From Deltaproteobacteria bacterium (GTDB lineage Bacteria > Desulfobacterota > Syntrophia > Syntrophales > UBA5619), in NCBI GenBank assembly GCA_021817825.1, contig JAKAFS010000034.1:1-36901 (forward strand): DNA of 36,901 nucleotides, in the 5' to 3' direction. Numbering within the stretch: position 1 is the first letter of the stretch; every line of letters starts with the position of its first letter. Below the pieces are notes generated by a model. It made no database searches and was not told where the DNA came from. It saw nothing but the letters and a program-made list of their open reading frames with translations. Positions 1 to 6,878 of this stretch are shown piece after piece. The position numbers were made by a program, and so were the translations under genes.

Positions 1-575
1 GGACTGGATACCCGTGCCGCAGGTTTAGGCTGGCGGCGACCAGCGTCGGGAAGTGGAAGATCGGCATCATCCCCCTGCTCACCGTCCTTCAGCGGCGGGC
101 GAGCCTCTTCGGCCGCCGCAGTAGTAGTTTGTATTTCTGTTTCGGTTTCAGTTTCAGTTTCTGTTTCATCGCTGCACTCTCGCGAGTCCGTGGCGAGTGG
201 CTCGCGGGACACTCGCGAGGGTCTCGCGAGGATGTGGCGAGGACAAGGCGGATTGCGCATCTTGCTCGGCCGGTCTACCTTCTGGTGATCGGCGAAATTC
301 CGGATGAAAAAGAAGGATTCCCCATCTGCCGTAAAAGGATCGATGACGCCGATCCGCTCCAGGTCGGCCAGCCACTTCTGAAAATCAGCCAGGGTGAGGT
401 CCACGTCGTAGGGGAAAATCTGCGCCTTGAGCCAGGCCGGGTGCCCTTTCGTGACACCGTAATCGTCGGAGCAGGTCCAGAGCCCCGCGAAAGCAAGTCT
501 TGCCTCCCGCGGCACCAGGGCCAGTTTCTCGTCGCTCCAGAATTCCGGTTTCAGGATCCGGGACCGGGCCATCAT
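1..575 (-). CDS. Phage-type replication initiator / replisome organizer, 3'-truncated by window edge
   Basis: An uninterrupted minus-strand frame runs from ATG ATG at 575/572 off the left edge, about 190 codons visible. The first ATG follows GGTGGGG by a few bases. The N-terminal ~100 residues (MMARSRILKPEFWSDEKL..., then REARLAFAGLWTCSDDYG) match the winged-helix start of phage replication / DnaD-like replisome organizer proteins. A low-complexity linker follows, rich in Ser-Arg and then with an ET repeat, and an acidic/Pro tail begins before the edge. The family normally has a C-terminal helicase-loader or DnaD-like part, which would lie outside the window. The linker coincides with DNA repeats at 179-244. 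It is probably part of an integrated phage or ICE replication module (inference). Open frames on the other registers here are shadows. Confidence 0.72.
   Translation of the reverse strand, partial: MMARSRILKPEFWSDEKLALVPREARLAFAGLWTCSDDYGVTKGHPAWLKAQIFPYDVDLTLADFQKWLADLERIGVIDPFTADGESFFFIRNFADHQKVDRPSKMRNPPCPRHILARPSRVSREPLATDSRECSDETETETETETEIQTTTAAAEEARPPLKDGEQGDDADLPLPDAGRRQPKPAARVSS
179..244. repeat. Six tandem 11-bp iteron-like repeats inside the initiator gene
   Basis: On the plus strand six consecutive 11-bp units begin at 179, 190, 201, 212, 223 and 234. Four start CTCGCG(A/G)G and two (190, 234) start GTGGCGAG. The period is 11 bp, close to one helical turn and not a multiple of three, so the repeat is a DNA-level rather than a protein-level feature. 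Beside it, at about 132-168, lies an AT-richer tract of 6-bp GTTTCN units that encodes the ET-repeat. The layout (iterons plus AT-rich tract inside the initiator gene) is that of lambda-like origins in gene O; origin function here is inferred. Confidence 0.6.
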
Positions 576-753
576 CAATCCCCACCATCGTGACTTCAAA
601 AAGGTCTGCAACACGACGTCCCCCAGCTGGGGCCGCCATCAAGTCAAGGGTTTGCCAAGGGGATGACACAAATGAGGGAAAAAGTTGTGGCCGAAAAGTG
701 GCTTTTTGATGGCCGCTAAAATTTTTAAGGGATGTTTCCGGGCAGAAGGAGGG

Positions 754-1026
754 TTATGTCCGATTATTTACGTTTTCAGTCTCGAAATACCGAATTGCCA
801 AATCAATCAGAAAGATAAAATATTCAACGTCTCGTCTTGCCTTTTTATACTGTTGCGGAGCTAGATGTGGTTCGCACATTTCATAGAACCGATCGACCAG
901 TGCTATATATTCCTGCATTGCTTTCTGAAATTCTCCGACATCCGCATTACTCAACCTTGACAGTACGGCAAGAGCGGAGAGCCTTATCTCGCGCAGTTAC
1001 CTTGTTTGATCGGTATTATTTTCCAT
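754..1026 (-). pseudogene. Small alpha-helical protein of unknown function, interrupted by in-frame TAA at codon 10
   Basis: An ATG at 1026 has a good ribosome site (GGAG, 5-nt spacing). The frame reads MENNTDQTR, a TAA at 999-997, then LREIRLSALAVLSRLSNADV... to a stop at 754, 91 codons in all. Sequence right after the TAA is protein-like and in the same frame, so a single CAA-to-TAA change in an intact ~90-aa gene explains it best. A TTG at 954 could start a 66-aa product, but AAGG abuts it and spacing is poor. Predicted helices include QKAMQEYIALVDRFYEM and DVEYFIFLIDLAIRYF. It follows the 1047-1922 gene by 20 bp and was probably cotranscribed with it. I do not recognise the family. Confidence 0.55.
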
Positions 1027-1046
1027 AACGTCTCCGCACTATCTTA

Positions 1047-1922
1047 CTAGAGGAAAGTCTGCACCGTCATGTCGAGATGAAGCCAGTTGAACCATTCGGA
1101 GAAGAATCGATCCAGGACAAACCATATCAAAAGAGGAGTCGCACCCAGAGCCATCCGGTGAATGATCACGACGTTCGCCCGGTCGAGATTCAGCATATAC
1201 CCCATTTTGTGCCTCGCGATAATCAGCGATTCCATCTCCCCTTCACTGCTCTCCACCTTGCCGGCGATCCCCTTCCGGATATCGTCAAGCAGTTTTCGTT
1301 TCTGGTCCGTGATCTGCCGTTCGTAAGGCATGTTCGTCCCCTCGTAGTTCATCTCACCGGGCCACAGACGCTGATAGATACTCTCCCGCAGGACCCATTC
1401 CCCGGGGGTCTGCGCGAGAAGCAGCATGTAGACGAAAGATGCCGGACGCAAGAGGACCGGGACACCCCGGTAGAAAAAGAGCTTCTGTCCTTCATCGATG
1501 AGAATGACCGGCGGGTTGGTGATCAGCTCCGCGAGGTGGCGGACATGGGCCAGCCGGGCCCGCAGAGGTGCAACCACTGCTTCGTTGCGCCGCAAATCAG
1601 CCAAGTCGCAGGGAATGTGGTGCTCCGCCTGACCGGCAAAGAACCGTTTCACCATCCCATAGAGCCGCACTGCCAGATGCCGCGGCAAAAAATCAGAAAG
1701 CTCGGACAGGGGCAGCTCCAGGATGATCTGCGATAAATCGATCTCCCGGCTCGTCGTGACTTCACACAGATCATGGCCCCAGCAACGCAGACGGATCGGT
1801 GCGCCTTCAATCGCGCTCCGGGGACGCCGAGACCCGGCTTCTGAGACTGTAAGATCGTCTGCTGCGCTTTTGCGCCTATTGGTTTTTCCTGCGCCGGTAC
1901 TGCCGGGGCGGCTATGGGTCAA
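1047..1922 (-). CDS. Winged-helix (OmpR/PhoB C-terminal type) putative regulator without receiver domain
   Basis: 291 aa from a TTG at 1922 that overlaps the stop of the upstream frame (TTGA, 1922-1919), suggesting translational coupling. Residues ~145-245 have the pattern of an OmpR/PhoB effector domain: beta-strands around KLFFYRGVPVLL, helix FVYMLLLAQTPG, REsIYQRLWPG, a recognition-helix segment with ITDQKRKLLDDI, and the C-terminal hairpin SLIIARHKMGYML. The N-terminal ~140 residues are not a response-regulator receiver and are unfamiliar; the first ~40 are low complexity, so the true start could be further in. There is no membrane signal apart from a hydrophobic stretch near residues 255-270. 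Its neighbours on both sides carry in-frame stops, so this may be a surviving member of a decaying cassette. Confidence 0.5.
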   Translation of the reverse strand: MTHSRPGSTGAGKTNRRKSAADDLTVSEAGSRRPRSAIEGAPIRLRCWGHDLCEVTTSREIDLSQIILELPLSELSDFLPRHLAVRLYGMVKRFFAGQAEHHIPCDLADLRRNEAVVAPLRARLAHVRHLAELITNPPVILIDEGQKLFFYRGVPVLLRPASFVYMLLLAQTPGEWVLRESIYQRLWPGEMNYEGTNMPYERQITDQKRKLLDDIRKGIAGKVESSEGEMESLIIARHKMGYMLNLDRANVVIIHRMALGATPLLIWFVLDRFFSEWFNWLHLDMTVQTFL

Positions 1923-2398
1923 CTGGTATTAGGCCCCGGGATGATTGCGGTACCGCTCCGTATAGCGGGCAGCGCTTCCATCTCCGATCCAAAAGCAATC
2001 CTGTGGGCATTCTCGAAGGAAAAGAGGTCGATCTGCGCCACCGGGGAACAGTGGGCGTCGACAATCGCGGTATTGGTCTGGAGCAGGTGAGTCAGCCTTC
2101 GCAAGGTACGGTACTTCCCCATAGCAACCCCTCGGCAATCACGCCTTCGCTCGGCGTCCTGTCACACCAGGATGAAAGGGATACCTTGTCGCTGCATGGT
2201 GGGAAAAAAGAATTCCGGATGATGGTGGGATGCATTCAGGGGAAGTGCATCAGCAGTGACAAGGTGATCGCCGCCTCTGGACAGAGGGAGCCAAAGGCGC
2301 CAAGCCCCCAGGGACGGAACTCCGTCGCTGGGTTTCCTTTTCTCGATTGAAATGGTTTTGGTTTGCGGCCCGAAGGCACCGGCAAGAATTATTCGCAT
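1919..2398 (-). pseudogene. Unknown ~159-aa protein split by in-frame TGA
   Basis: A frame from ATG 2398 (MRIILAGAFGPQTKTISIEK...) reads to a TGA at 2164-2162 (after GIPFILV), then continues in the same frame QDAERRRDCRGVAMGKYRTL... to a stop at 1919. The simplest reading is Trp (TGG) to TGA in a once-intact gene. The downstream half also has its own ATG at 2122 with a GAGGGG site 5 nt upstream, so a 67-aa C-terminal product could still be made. That half overlaps the next start by four bases (TTGA). The upstream ATG has GGGGGAGG about 13 nt away, which is long. Charged, soluble-looking protein with no recognised fold. Selenocysteine is unlikely because no redox motif surrounds the TGA. Confidence 0.5.
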
Positions 2399-2744
2399 AA
2401 ACTGCCACGGACCTCCCCCGGATCGATAGCGGTCTTCCATGCAAATAGGAATTGACGGTGATTCTGTTTAAGGCGCTTCCCGAATCGTGGCGAATGCCTA
2501 GTCAGGCATATAACACCACTTCCCTGTTTCCTCAAACGATATTTCAACTTTCTTCTAATCTCCATCGGTCATTTTACGCAAGGCGGTTCTCTGCTTTCCA
2601 TCCGGCCCCGCTGCAAGGCGTCTTCGAGTCGCGAGGCGACGCCGGAAGCGGGGAAAGAGGCGGAACGCCTATACAAGCATCAGCCTTCCAGGAACGTTAA
2701 CCCGCAACAGTTCACAACATGACGATCCCCTACTTTTTACTGGT
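2399..2744. other. Non-coding spacer with a REP-like hairpin
   Basis: No convincing gene. The stretch holds the upstream region of the minus-strand cassette, an AT-richer segment at about 2500-2580, and the 71-bp hairpin element at 2604-2674. A plus-strand open frame across it is low-complexity and reads through the hairpin, so I do not call it. Confidence 0.5.
2604..2674. repeat. REP-like hairpin repeat, copy 1
   Basis: 71 bp almost identical to 33773-33844; the visible differences are one G inserted in the other copy after GAGTCG and one base near the right end. Nested inverted arms: CCCCGCT (2606-2612) with AGCGGGG (2647-2653), and GGCGTC (2617-2622) with GACGCC (2638-2643), followed by a shared GGAAAGAGGCGGAACGCC flank. 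It is intergenic in both places and lies about 70 bp left of GC-rich repeat copy A. Confidence 0.7.
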
Positions 2745-3688
2745 TTGGTCTTTTGACCTGGGTTTCCGGAGTGCCCGACCGGACGGACCCGACCGCAGGG
2801 CGGGGCCGTCCGGCGCCCTGGAATCCGCGCAGCGGTTTCGAGGGCGAGGGCGCGAGTCAGGGAGACGTGTCTCGTCCGGAGCGAAGCGGAGGGCGAGTCA
2901 CGGCGACCGAAAAGAAACTGATCGCCCGCAGCCGCCTGTCTCCGACTTTAGGAGGTGACAGGCGGCTTAGCGGGCCACCTCGGCGCAGGAGGCGCAGCGT
3001 CCGTGGTTTTGCGGCGCGTAGCCGACTGCGCAAAAGCCCGAGGACCGGCAGTCCGAGCGCAGCGAGGTCTGCCGGGACCGGGCAAAGGAGAAGTACCAAA
3101 TGCCGGAGGGGCGGGCCGGTCGCCGCGCAGCGGTCGTCCGGCCTGGCCGGAGGCAGCAAGGGAGCCCCTGCGGGGCGGACGGGCGCGGAGGCAAGCGGCC
3201 GGAGGGGCGGCGCGGAGCGCAGCGCAGCCCGGCTACGACGGACGATGGCAACCGCGAGGGAGGGCCGGGGAGAAAAGCGCGGCAGGCGATGCACCAAGCC
3301 GGCAGGGAGCGACGCCGCGGCGCGACCCTGGCGACTGCAACGCTGGCCGCCTACCTCGCAGATCTTTGAAACGAGCACGCAGAACCAGCCGCGCCGGTTG
3401 CGCACAAAGCATGCGGCCGGGAAAGAAAACACCGCGCGAGGATCAGCAAGGGCGGTGCCGGACCTGGAGCAGAGGAATGGGCCGGCGACGCCCTTGCCTG
3501 AGCGCGGAAGGAAAGATGCAGGCGGCGTGACAGGGCTGGAGCAGAGGAATGCCCTGGCGCGACGCCTGCCTACCGCCTGATGGGGTGGCGGGCGGGAATT
3601 CCCCCTCCGGGGGAGACAAGGGGGAGCGGGAAAAGATGCAAGGGGCGTGACGGCCGGCCCTATGGCCGGCGCGGCCCTTGCCTACCTA
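2745..3688 (+). repeat. GC-rich structured interspersed repeat, copy A (candidate large ncRNA)
   Basis: About 0.94 kb, strongly GC-rich, matching 34905-36018 over its whole length except for a segment present only in copy B. It ends at GCCTACCT in both copies, and the left edge fades around 2745. Open frames on either strand are Arg/Gly/Pro-rich and not preserved as protein. Many perfect inverted repeats are visible: GCCGCCTGTC (2931-2940) with GACAGGCGGC (2957-2966); CCGGCAG with CTGCCGG near 3045-3075; GCCCC-TGC-GGGGC (3164-3176); CTGGCG (3328-3333) with CGCTGG (3341-3346) allowing G-U pairs; and three long related hairpins near 3446-3497, 3517-3570 and 3637-3683. Differences from copy B conserve pairing. 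Orientation is assigned from the G-U-tolerant strand. No group II intron domain V or RNase P motif was recognised. Confidence 0.75.
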
Positions 3689-3822
3689 TCATTCAAATGA
3701 AACGACGGCTCGGTCTGCGCTCAGTTTTGGATCACTTTAAATTCATTCCTGATAAACCGGCTTCGCGAGACAGGGTCGGCCGCTATCGTTTAAGCGCCGG
3801 AAGCAACTTCCTCAGTCTCACG

Positions 3823-4977
3823 TCACAGGAAGAGCAGCGACACAGCGATACCGGCAATCACCAGGTAGATCAAACGAACGTTGAAAAAAAGACCCGCCAG
3901 GGCTCCGCCTGCCAGGAGGACGCGCACGACATCCCAGGGGACGTTCAGGGCGAAACGAATCGTCACGGACAGGAGGAGGCCGACAAAGGAATACAGGATG
4001 CCCCGGAGCGCCCGGTTGAACCAGGTGGACGCTCTCAGCCGGTCGTAGTAGGGCACGGTCCCGGCAATGATGACGAAGGAGGGGAAAAAGATGGCCACCG
4101 TGGCGATCACGGCGCCCGGCAGTCCGTATTGCAGATAGCCGATGAAGGTCGCGGTGATGACGATCGGCCCCGGCGTGACTTGACCGAGGGCGATGCCGTC
4201 CAGAAAAGTCAGGCTGTCCATCCAGGCGCGGACGTGTACCACCTCGTTGAACATCAGGGGGAGCGAGGAATTTCCTCCTCCGAAGGCGAACAGATCCACC
4301 TTGGTCATCAGGAAAGCCAAATCGAAGAATCGCCTTTGGAACAGGAATAACAAAACAAATGCCGCCACGAAAACAATCAGGATCGCCTGCAGCGGCTTGA
4401 GGGAATAAGGCTTCGCGTCATCGGAGCTTGCGGCAACCGGGAAGGTCTGCCGGTGGTAAAAGCCGAGGCCGCAGAGACCGGCCAGCAGGATGGCAGCAAT
4501 CGGATGGACGTTCATGCCGAACAATGCGGCAGCGGCCAGGGCGATCACCACCCCTTTCCAGTCCTTCAGCAGGTTCTTGCCGAAGGTAAAGGCCGCGTGG
4601 GCCACGAGGGCCACAACGACGACTTGCAACCCGCTGAATACCGATACCACGGCGGGGAGGGCATGCGCACGGACGTAGAGGGCCGAGAGGAGCAGCATGA
4701 GCAGGAAGGCGGGAAGGCCGAATCCCGTATAGGCAGCGGCGGCCCCGCCGATACCTTGTGTGCGGAGACCCACGTAGGCGGCCAACTGCATCATCGTTGC
4801 CCCCGGAATCATCTGACAGAGGGCCACGCCGTCCCGGAAGGAGGCGTCGGTAAGCCACCTCTTTTTCCCCACGATCACCTTGCGGATCTGGGCCGCCATG
4901 GCCGGACCGCCAAAGGCCGTCAGCCCCAGCCGGAAGAAGGAGAGAAAGAGTTCCCGGATCGTCGGCGTCGTCTCCAT
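3823..4977 (-). CDS. chrA: ChrA chromate-type ion transporter
   Basis: 384 aa, the usual length of a two-domain (long-chain) CHR-family inner-membrane transporter that exports chromate, or in some members other oxyanions. The two homologous halves are clear: residues ~22-70 hold FGGPAMAAQ and QMIPGATMMQLAAYVG, and the second half repeats the theme as FGGGNSSLPLMF and GQVTPGPIVITATFIGY. Each half has about five to six hydrophobic segments. The start is ATG 4977, with AAAGGGG about 8 nt upstream, three bases after the stop of the ArsR-like gene, so the two form an operon with the regulator first. Substrate is inferred from family; the oxyanion-rich neighbourhood leaves chromate unproven. Confidence 0.92.
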   Translation of the reverse strand: METTPTIRELFLSFFRLGLTAFGGPAMAAQIRKVIVGKKRWLTDASFRDGVALCQMIPGATMMQLAAYVGLRTQGIGGAAAAYTGFGLPAFLLMLLLSALYVRAHALPAVVSVFSGLQVVVVALVAHAAFTFGKNLLKDWKGVVIALAAAALFGMNVHPIAAILLAGLCGLGFYHRQTFPVAASSDDAKPYSLKPLQAILIVFVAAFVLLFLFQRRFFDLAFLMTKVDLFAFGGGNSSLPLMFNEVVHVRAWMDSLTFLDGIALGQVTPGPIVITATFIGYLQYGLPGAVIATVAIFFPSFVIIAGTVPYYDRLRASTWFNRALRGILYSFVGLLLSVTIRFALNVPWDVVRVLLAGGALAGLFFNVRLIYLVIAGIAVSLLFL

Positions 4978-4980
4978 GGT

Positions 4981-5460
4981 TCAAGCCCCTTTTTCCTTTT
5001 CCTTGATCTCCCCGCAGGGGTGCCCCTTCTCGTCCCCATGGCATTCCTTGATCTGTTTTAGCGAGCAGTCACCTGGCTTTCCCTTGAGCTTTTCCGGATG
5101 CTGACACTTGCAGTCGCACATCTTCTTTTCCTCCTGATAGCAATCGATCTTGTTGTCTAGTTTCTTGATGCAGAGGCCCTCGCCGCAAACCGGAAGCTCA
5201 GTCAGCCCCCGCAGGAGTCCGGCCAGTTCGTTGAGTTTCTCCTTCTCCACCGTGTAGTGGGTCCAGTATCCCCGTTTCTCCCCCTTGACCAGACCCGCTT
5301 CCCGAAGCTGCTTGAGGTGCTGGGAGACGGCCGCCTCCGAGACGGCCAGACGCTTCGCCAAAGCCCCTACGCAGAGGTCATGGGTCAGCAGCAGTTTGAC
5401 CAGATTCAGGCGCGTTTCATCGGCCAGGATTTTGAGGGCTTGAACAAGTTCCTTCGTCAT
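4981..5460 (-). CDS. ArsR/SmtB-family repressor with Cys-rich C-terminal tail
   Basis: 159 aa. Residues ~1-85 are a canonical ArsR winged helix (LKILADETRLNLVKLL, HDLCVGALAKRL, SEAAVSQHLKQLREAGLV). ArsR proteins usually end near 100-120 residues; this one adds ~70 residues with nine cysteines (92, 97, 107, 115, 117, 119, 132, 140, 149), including a CDCKC cluster, within a Lys/Glu-rich background. The classical ELCVCDL metal site is reduced to a single Cys30, so sensing may have moved to the tail (inference). It lies directly upstream of chrA and divergent from the 5836 gene. A perfect palindrome at 5491-5514 just upstream is the likely operator. The ligand is unknown; a thiophilic metal or metalloid is plausible. 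Confidence 0.88.
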   Translation of the reverse strand: MTKELVQALKILADETRLNLVKLLLTHDLCVGALAKRLAVSEAAVSQHLKQLREAGLVKGEKRGYWTHYTVEKEKLNELAGLLRGLTELPVCGEGLCIKKLDNKIDCYQEEKKMCDCKCQHPEKLKGKPGDCSLKQIKECHGDEKGHPCGEIKEKEKGA

Positions 5461-5490
5461 TATTCGTGATCCATATTGCCTTTTTTTGAA

Positions 5491-5514
5491 TTAATTTAGT
5501 GGATACTAAATTAA
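5491..5514. promoter_or_regulatory. Perfect palindrome, likely ArsR-type operator
   Basis: Ten-base arms TTAATTTAGT (5491-5500) and ACTAAATTAA (5505-5514) flank GGAT. It lies about 30 bp upstream of the ArsR-like start, where the repressor's own promoter should be. AT-rich 12-2-12-like palindromes are typical ArsR/SmtB operators. Confidence 0.7.
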
Positions 5515-5835
5515 ATGTCAAGTATTTCCTGGAAAAGTAACATCACCTAACCAGAAGGGCTATTATTTGGATACTATTCATCCATGTGGATACTTAAATT
5601 GCATCATAAGTATCCAGTATTCACCGGTCTGCCACACGTCCCTGAGGGATTCAATCGATCATCGATAAGTATAAGTCTTCATATTACATACGCTTGCGAA
5701 TTACAGTCTCTTATGGCATCACCTTTGCTTAAGTAAAAGCTTAAAAGGAATCCCTTACGATTCCCATAAGGGCCGCCCGGAAAAGTTCGGACGGCCGAAA
5801 CCCGTGCGAGGCCGAAGGAGGCCTGGGAGTTTTGC
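5515..5835. other. Divergent regulatory intergenic region
   Basis: No gene seen. It holds three further copies of the heptamer GGATACT (5569-5575, 5588-5594, and reverse 5609-5615), two of them forming the 5587-5616 palindrome, then AT-rich sequence and GGAATC/GATTCC arms around 5750-5766. The 5836 promoter and leader must lie here, but no clear -35/-10 pair stood out. Confidence 0.5.
5587..5616. promoter_or_regulatory. Second inverted repeat sharing GGATACT with the arsR operator
   Basis: Perfect 10-base arms TGGATACTTA (5587-5596) and TAAGTATCCA (5607-5616), 10-base spacer. The GGATACT core is the same as at 5501-5507 inside the arsR operator and at 5569-5575, so the same repressor may bind several sites and control the divergent plus-strand genes too (inference). 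Confidence 0.5.
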
Positions 5836-6153
5836 ATGTTCCGCCGCAATAAATGGCTCATACTGATACCGACGCTGCTGCTGATTCCCCTGCTGGTGGG
5901 CATGGTGCCCATGAAGCTGGCGAACAAGATGGCGCATGGGGGCAACTGCGCCCAGAGCGAAGGCAAGGAGGGATGCGGCGGTCAAAAGAACTGCTCGGCA
6001 CACTCCCTCATCTCGCAGAACCATTTTGACGCTGCAATCGTCTCCACAACATCACCGGATCAGGGGCTTGGCTATTGCCAGGAGGCGCTCTACGCCGTAC
6101 CTGAATCCGTCCATTCCAGTATCCAAATCTTTTCCATACCACTTCGCATTTGA
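5836..6153 (+). CDS. Small membrane-anchored Cys-containing protein, unknown
   Basis: 105 aa. A hydrophobic segment at residues 7-27 follows basic FRRNK, so it is a signal anchor or uncleaved signal peptide. The exported part has four cysteines (38, 47, 53, 81) and Gly/His-rich sequence around MAHGGNCAQ and CGGQKNC, which suggests metal or thiol chemistry. GGGAG lies about 8 nt before the ATG and GGAGG a little further upstream. It is divergent from arsR-chrA and heads the plus-strand metal-stress run. I do not recognise a family. The C-terminal ~40 residues look less constrained, so the exact end of the functional protein is uncertain. Confidence 0.55.
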   Translation: MFRRNKWLILIPTLLLIPLLVGMVPMKLANKMAHGGNCAQSEGKEGCGGQKNCSAHSLISQNHFDAAIVSTTSPDQGLGYCQEALYAVPESVHSSIQIFSIPLRI

Positions 6154-6285
6154 TTTTCACCTCTACAACTCGTCTTTTTGAATAAGCGCGGCGCGGTTTC
6201 GCTTGGCTAAGGGAATCCTGCGTCCGCCCTCTCCCCGGAGGTCAATGGGAACACGCCGGGGTTCGCGAAACCAAGACGAAAGGAG

Positions 6286-6789
6286 GTGATATCCATGAAA
6301 AAGTCCATCATCATCGGCTTGTGCATGACTTTGGCACTGGCGTTCATCGGCACTGCGGCAATGGCCTGGGGACCGGGTTTCGGTCGCGGCTTTGGCGCAG
6401 GACCGGGATCCGGCTATCCCGCTATCCCCAACCTGACGGCGGATCAGTCCGCGCAGATCAAGGCGCTGCAGGACGCTTTCCAGAAGGAGACCGAACCGCT
6501 CCAGAAAAAAATGGCGGATAAGGCAGCGGAGTTTCGATTTTTCCGCGGTACTCCGGGTTCGGACGCAGCGGCGGTCAAGGCCAAGCAGGAAGAGCTCTTG
6601 GCTCTGCGGACCCAGTTCCAGGAAAAGTTGAACACTCTTAGAACTGAAGTCCAAAAGGTGCTCACGCCGGAACAGCTGGCCAAGTTACCGGCCGGCGGTC
6701 AGCGGCTGGCCTTCGGGCCTGCCGGAGGCGTCGGTCCCGGAGCGGCCGGATTCGGTCCTCACAGGATGGGTCCGAAGGGACGTTGGTAG
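6286..6789 (+). CDS. Periplasmic Spy/CpxP/ZraP-like protein
   Basis: 167 aa with a signal peptide (MKKSIIIGLCMTLALAFIGT, cleavage after AMA at residue 24) and a strong AAAGGAGGTGAT ribosome site. The mature part opens with a Gly/Pro/Trp-rich segment like ZraP. A long helix follows (LTADQSAQIKALQDAFQKE... through VQKVLTPEQLAKL), which has the paired LTxxQ-type motifs of the Spy/CpxP fold, and the tail is Gly/Pro-rich. Members of this family are periplasmic chaperones or metal-responsive regulators. It is the first of two such genes here, separated from the second by a strong hairpin, which would allow different expression levels. Confidence 0.8.
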   Translation: MISMKKSIIIGLCMTLALAFIGTAAMAWGPGFGRGFGAGPGSGYPAIPNLTADQSAQIKALQDAFQKETEPLQKKMADKAAEFRFFRGTPGSDAAAVKAKQEELLALRTQFQEKLNTLRTEVQKVLTPEQLAKLPAGGQRLAFGPAGGVGPGAAGFGPHRMGPKGRW

Positions 6790-6800
6790 TTACATAACCC

Positions 6801-6828
6801 GGGGCGGAGAGACGTCTCCGCCCCTTTT
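6801..6828 (+). terminator. Rho-independent terminator/attenuator
   Basis: Perfect 10-bp stem GGGGCGGAGA (6801-6810) with TCTCCGCCCC (6815-6824), loop GACG, followed by TTTT. It sits 12 bp after the first CpxP-like gene and before the second. Confidence 0.8.
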
Positions 6829-6878
6829 CCCCCGCAAGAAATGCGGAAAACCGGGTTCGCCGGAAAGGAGGATGAACC

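Noticed and set aside
730-830. Short plus-strand frame after AAGGAGGG near 745-755
   Set aside because: Good ribosome-like site but only about 20 codons, with no motif, overlapping the end of the minus-strand frame.
2162-2164. TGA at 2164-2162 as a selenocysteine codon
   Set aside because: No redox motif or Cys partner in context and only a short 5-bp stem downstream; TGG to TGA in a cassette that also has an in-frame TAA is simpler.
2753-3580. Long open frames on both strands inside the GC-rich repeat (also 35109-35911)
   Set aside because: They are Arg/Gly/Pro/Ala-rich, overlap each other in several frames, and change length between copies while inverted repeats are preserved. Lack of stops is explained by high GC.
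3446-3683. Kink-turn or group II intron domain V in the repeat's 3' hairpins
   Set aside because: The GTGAC/GCGCGA internal loop suggested a K-turn, but the third hairpin lacks the GA on its 3' side; no domain V AGC triad or GTGYG 5' end was found.
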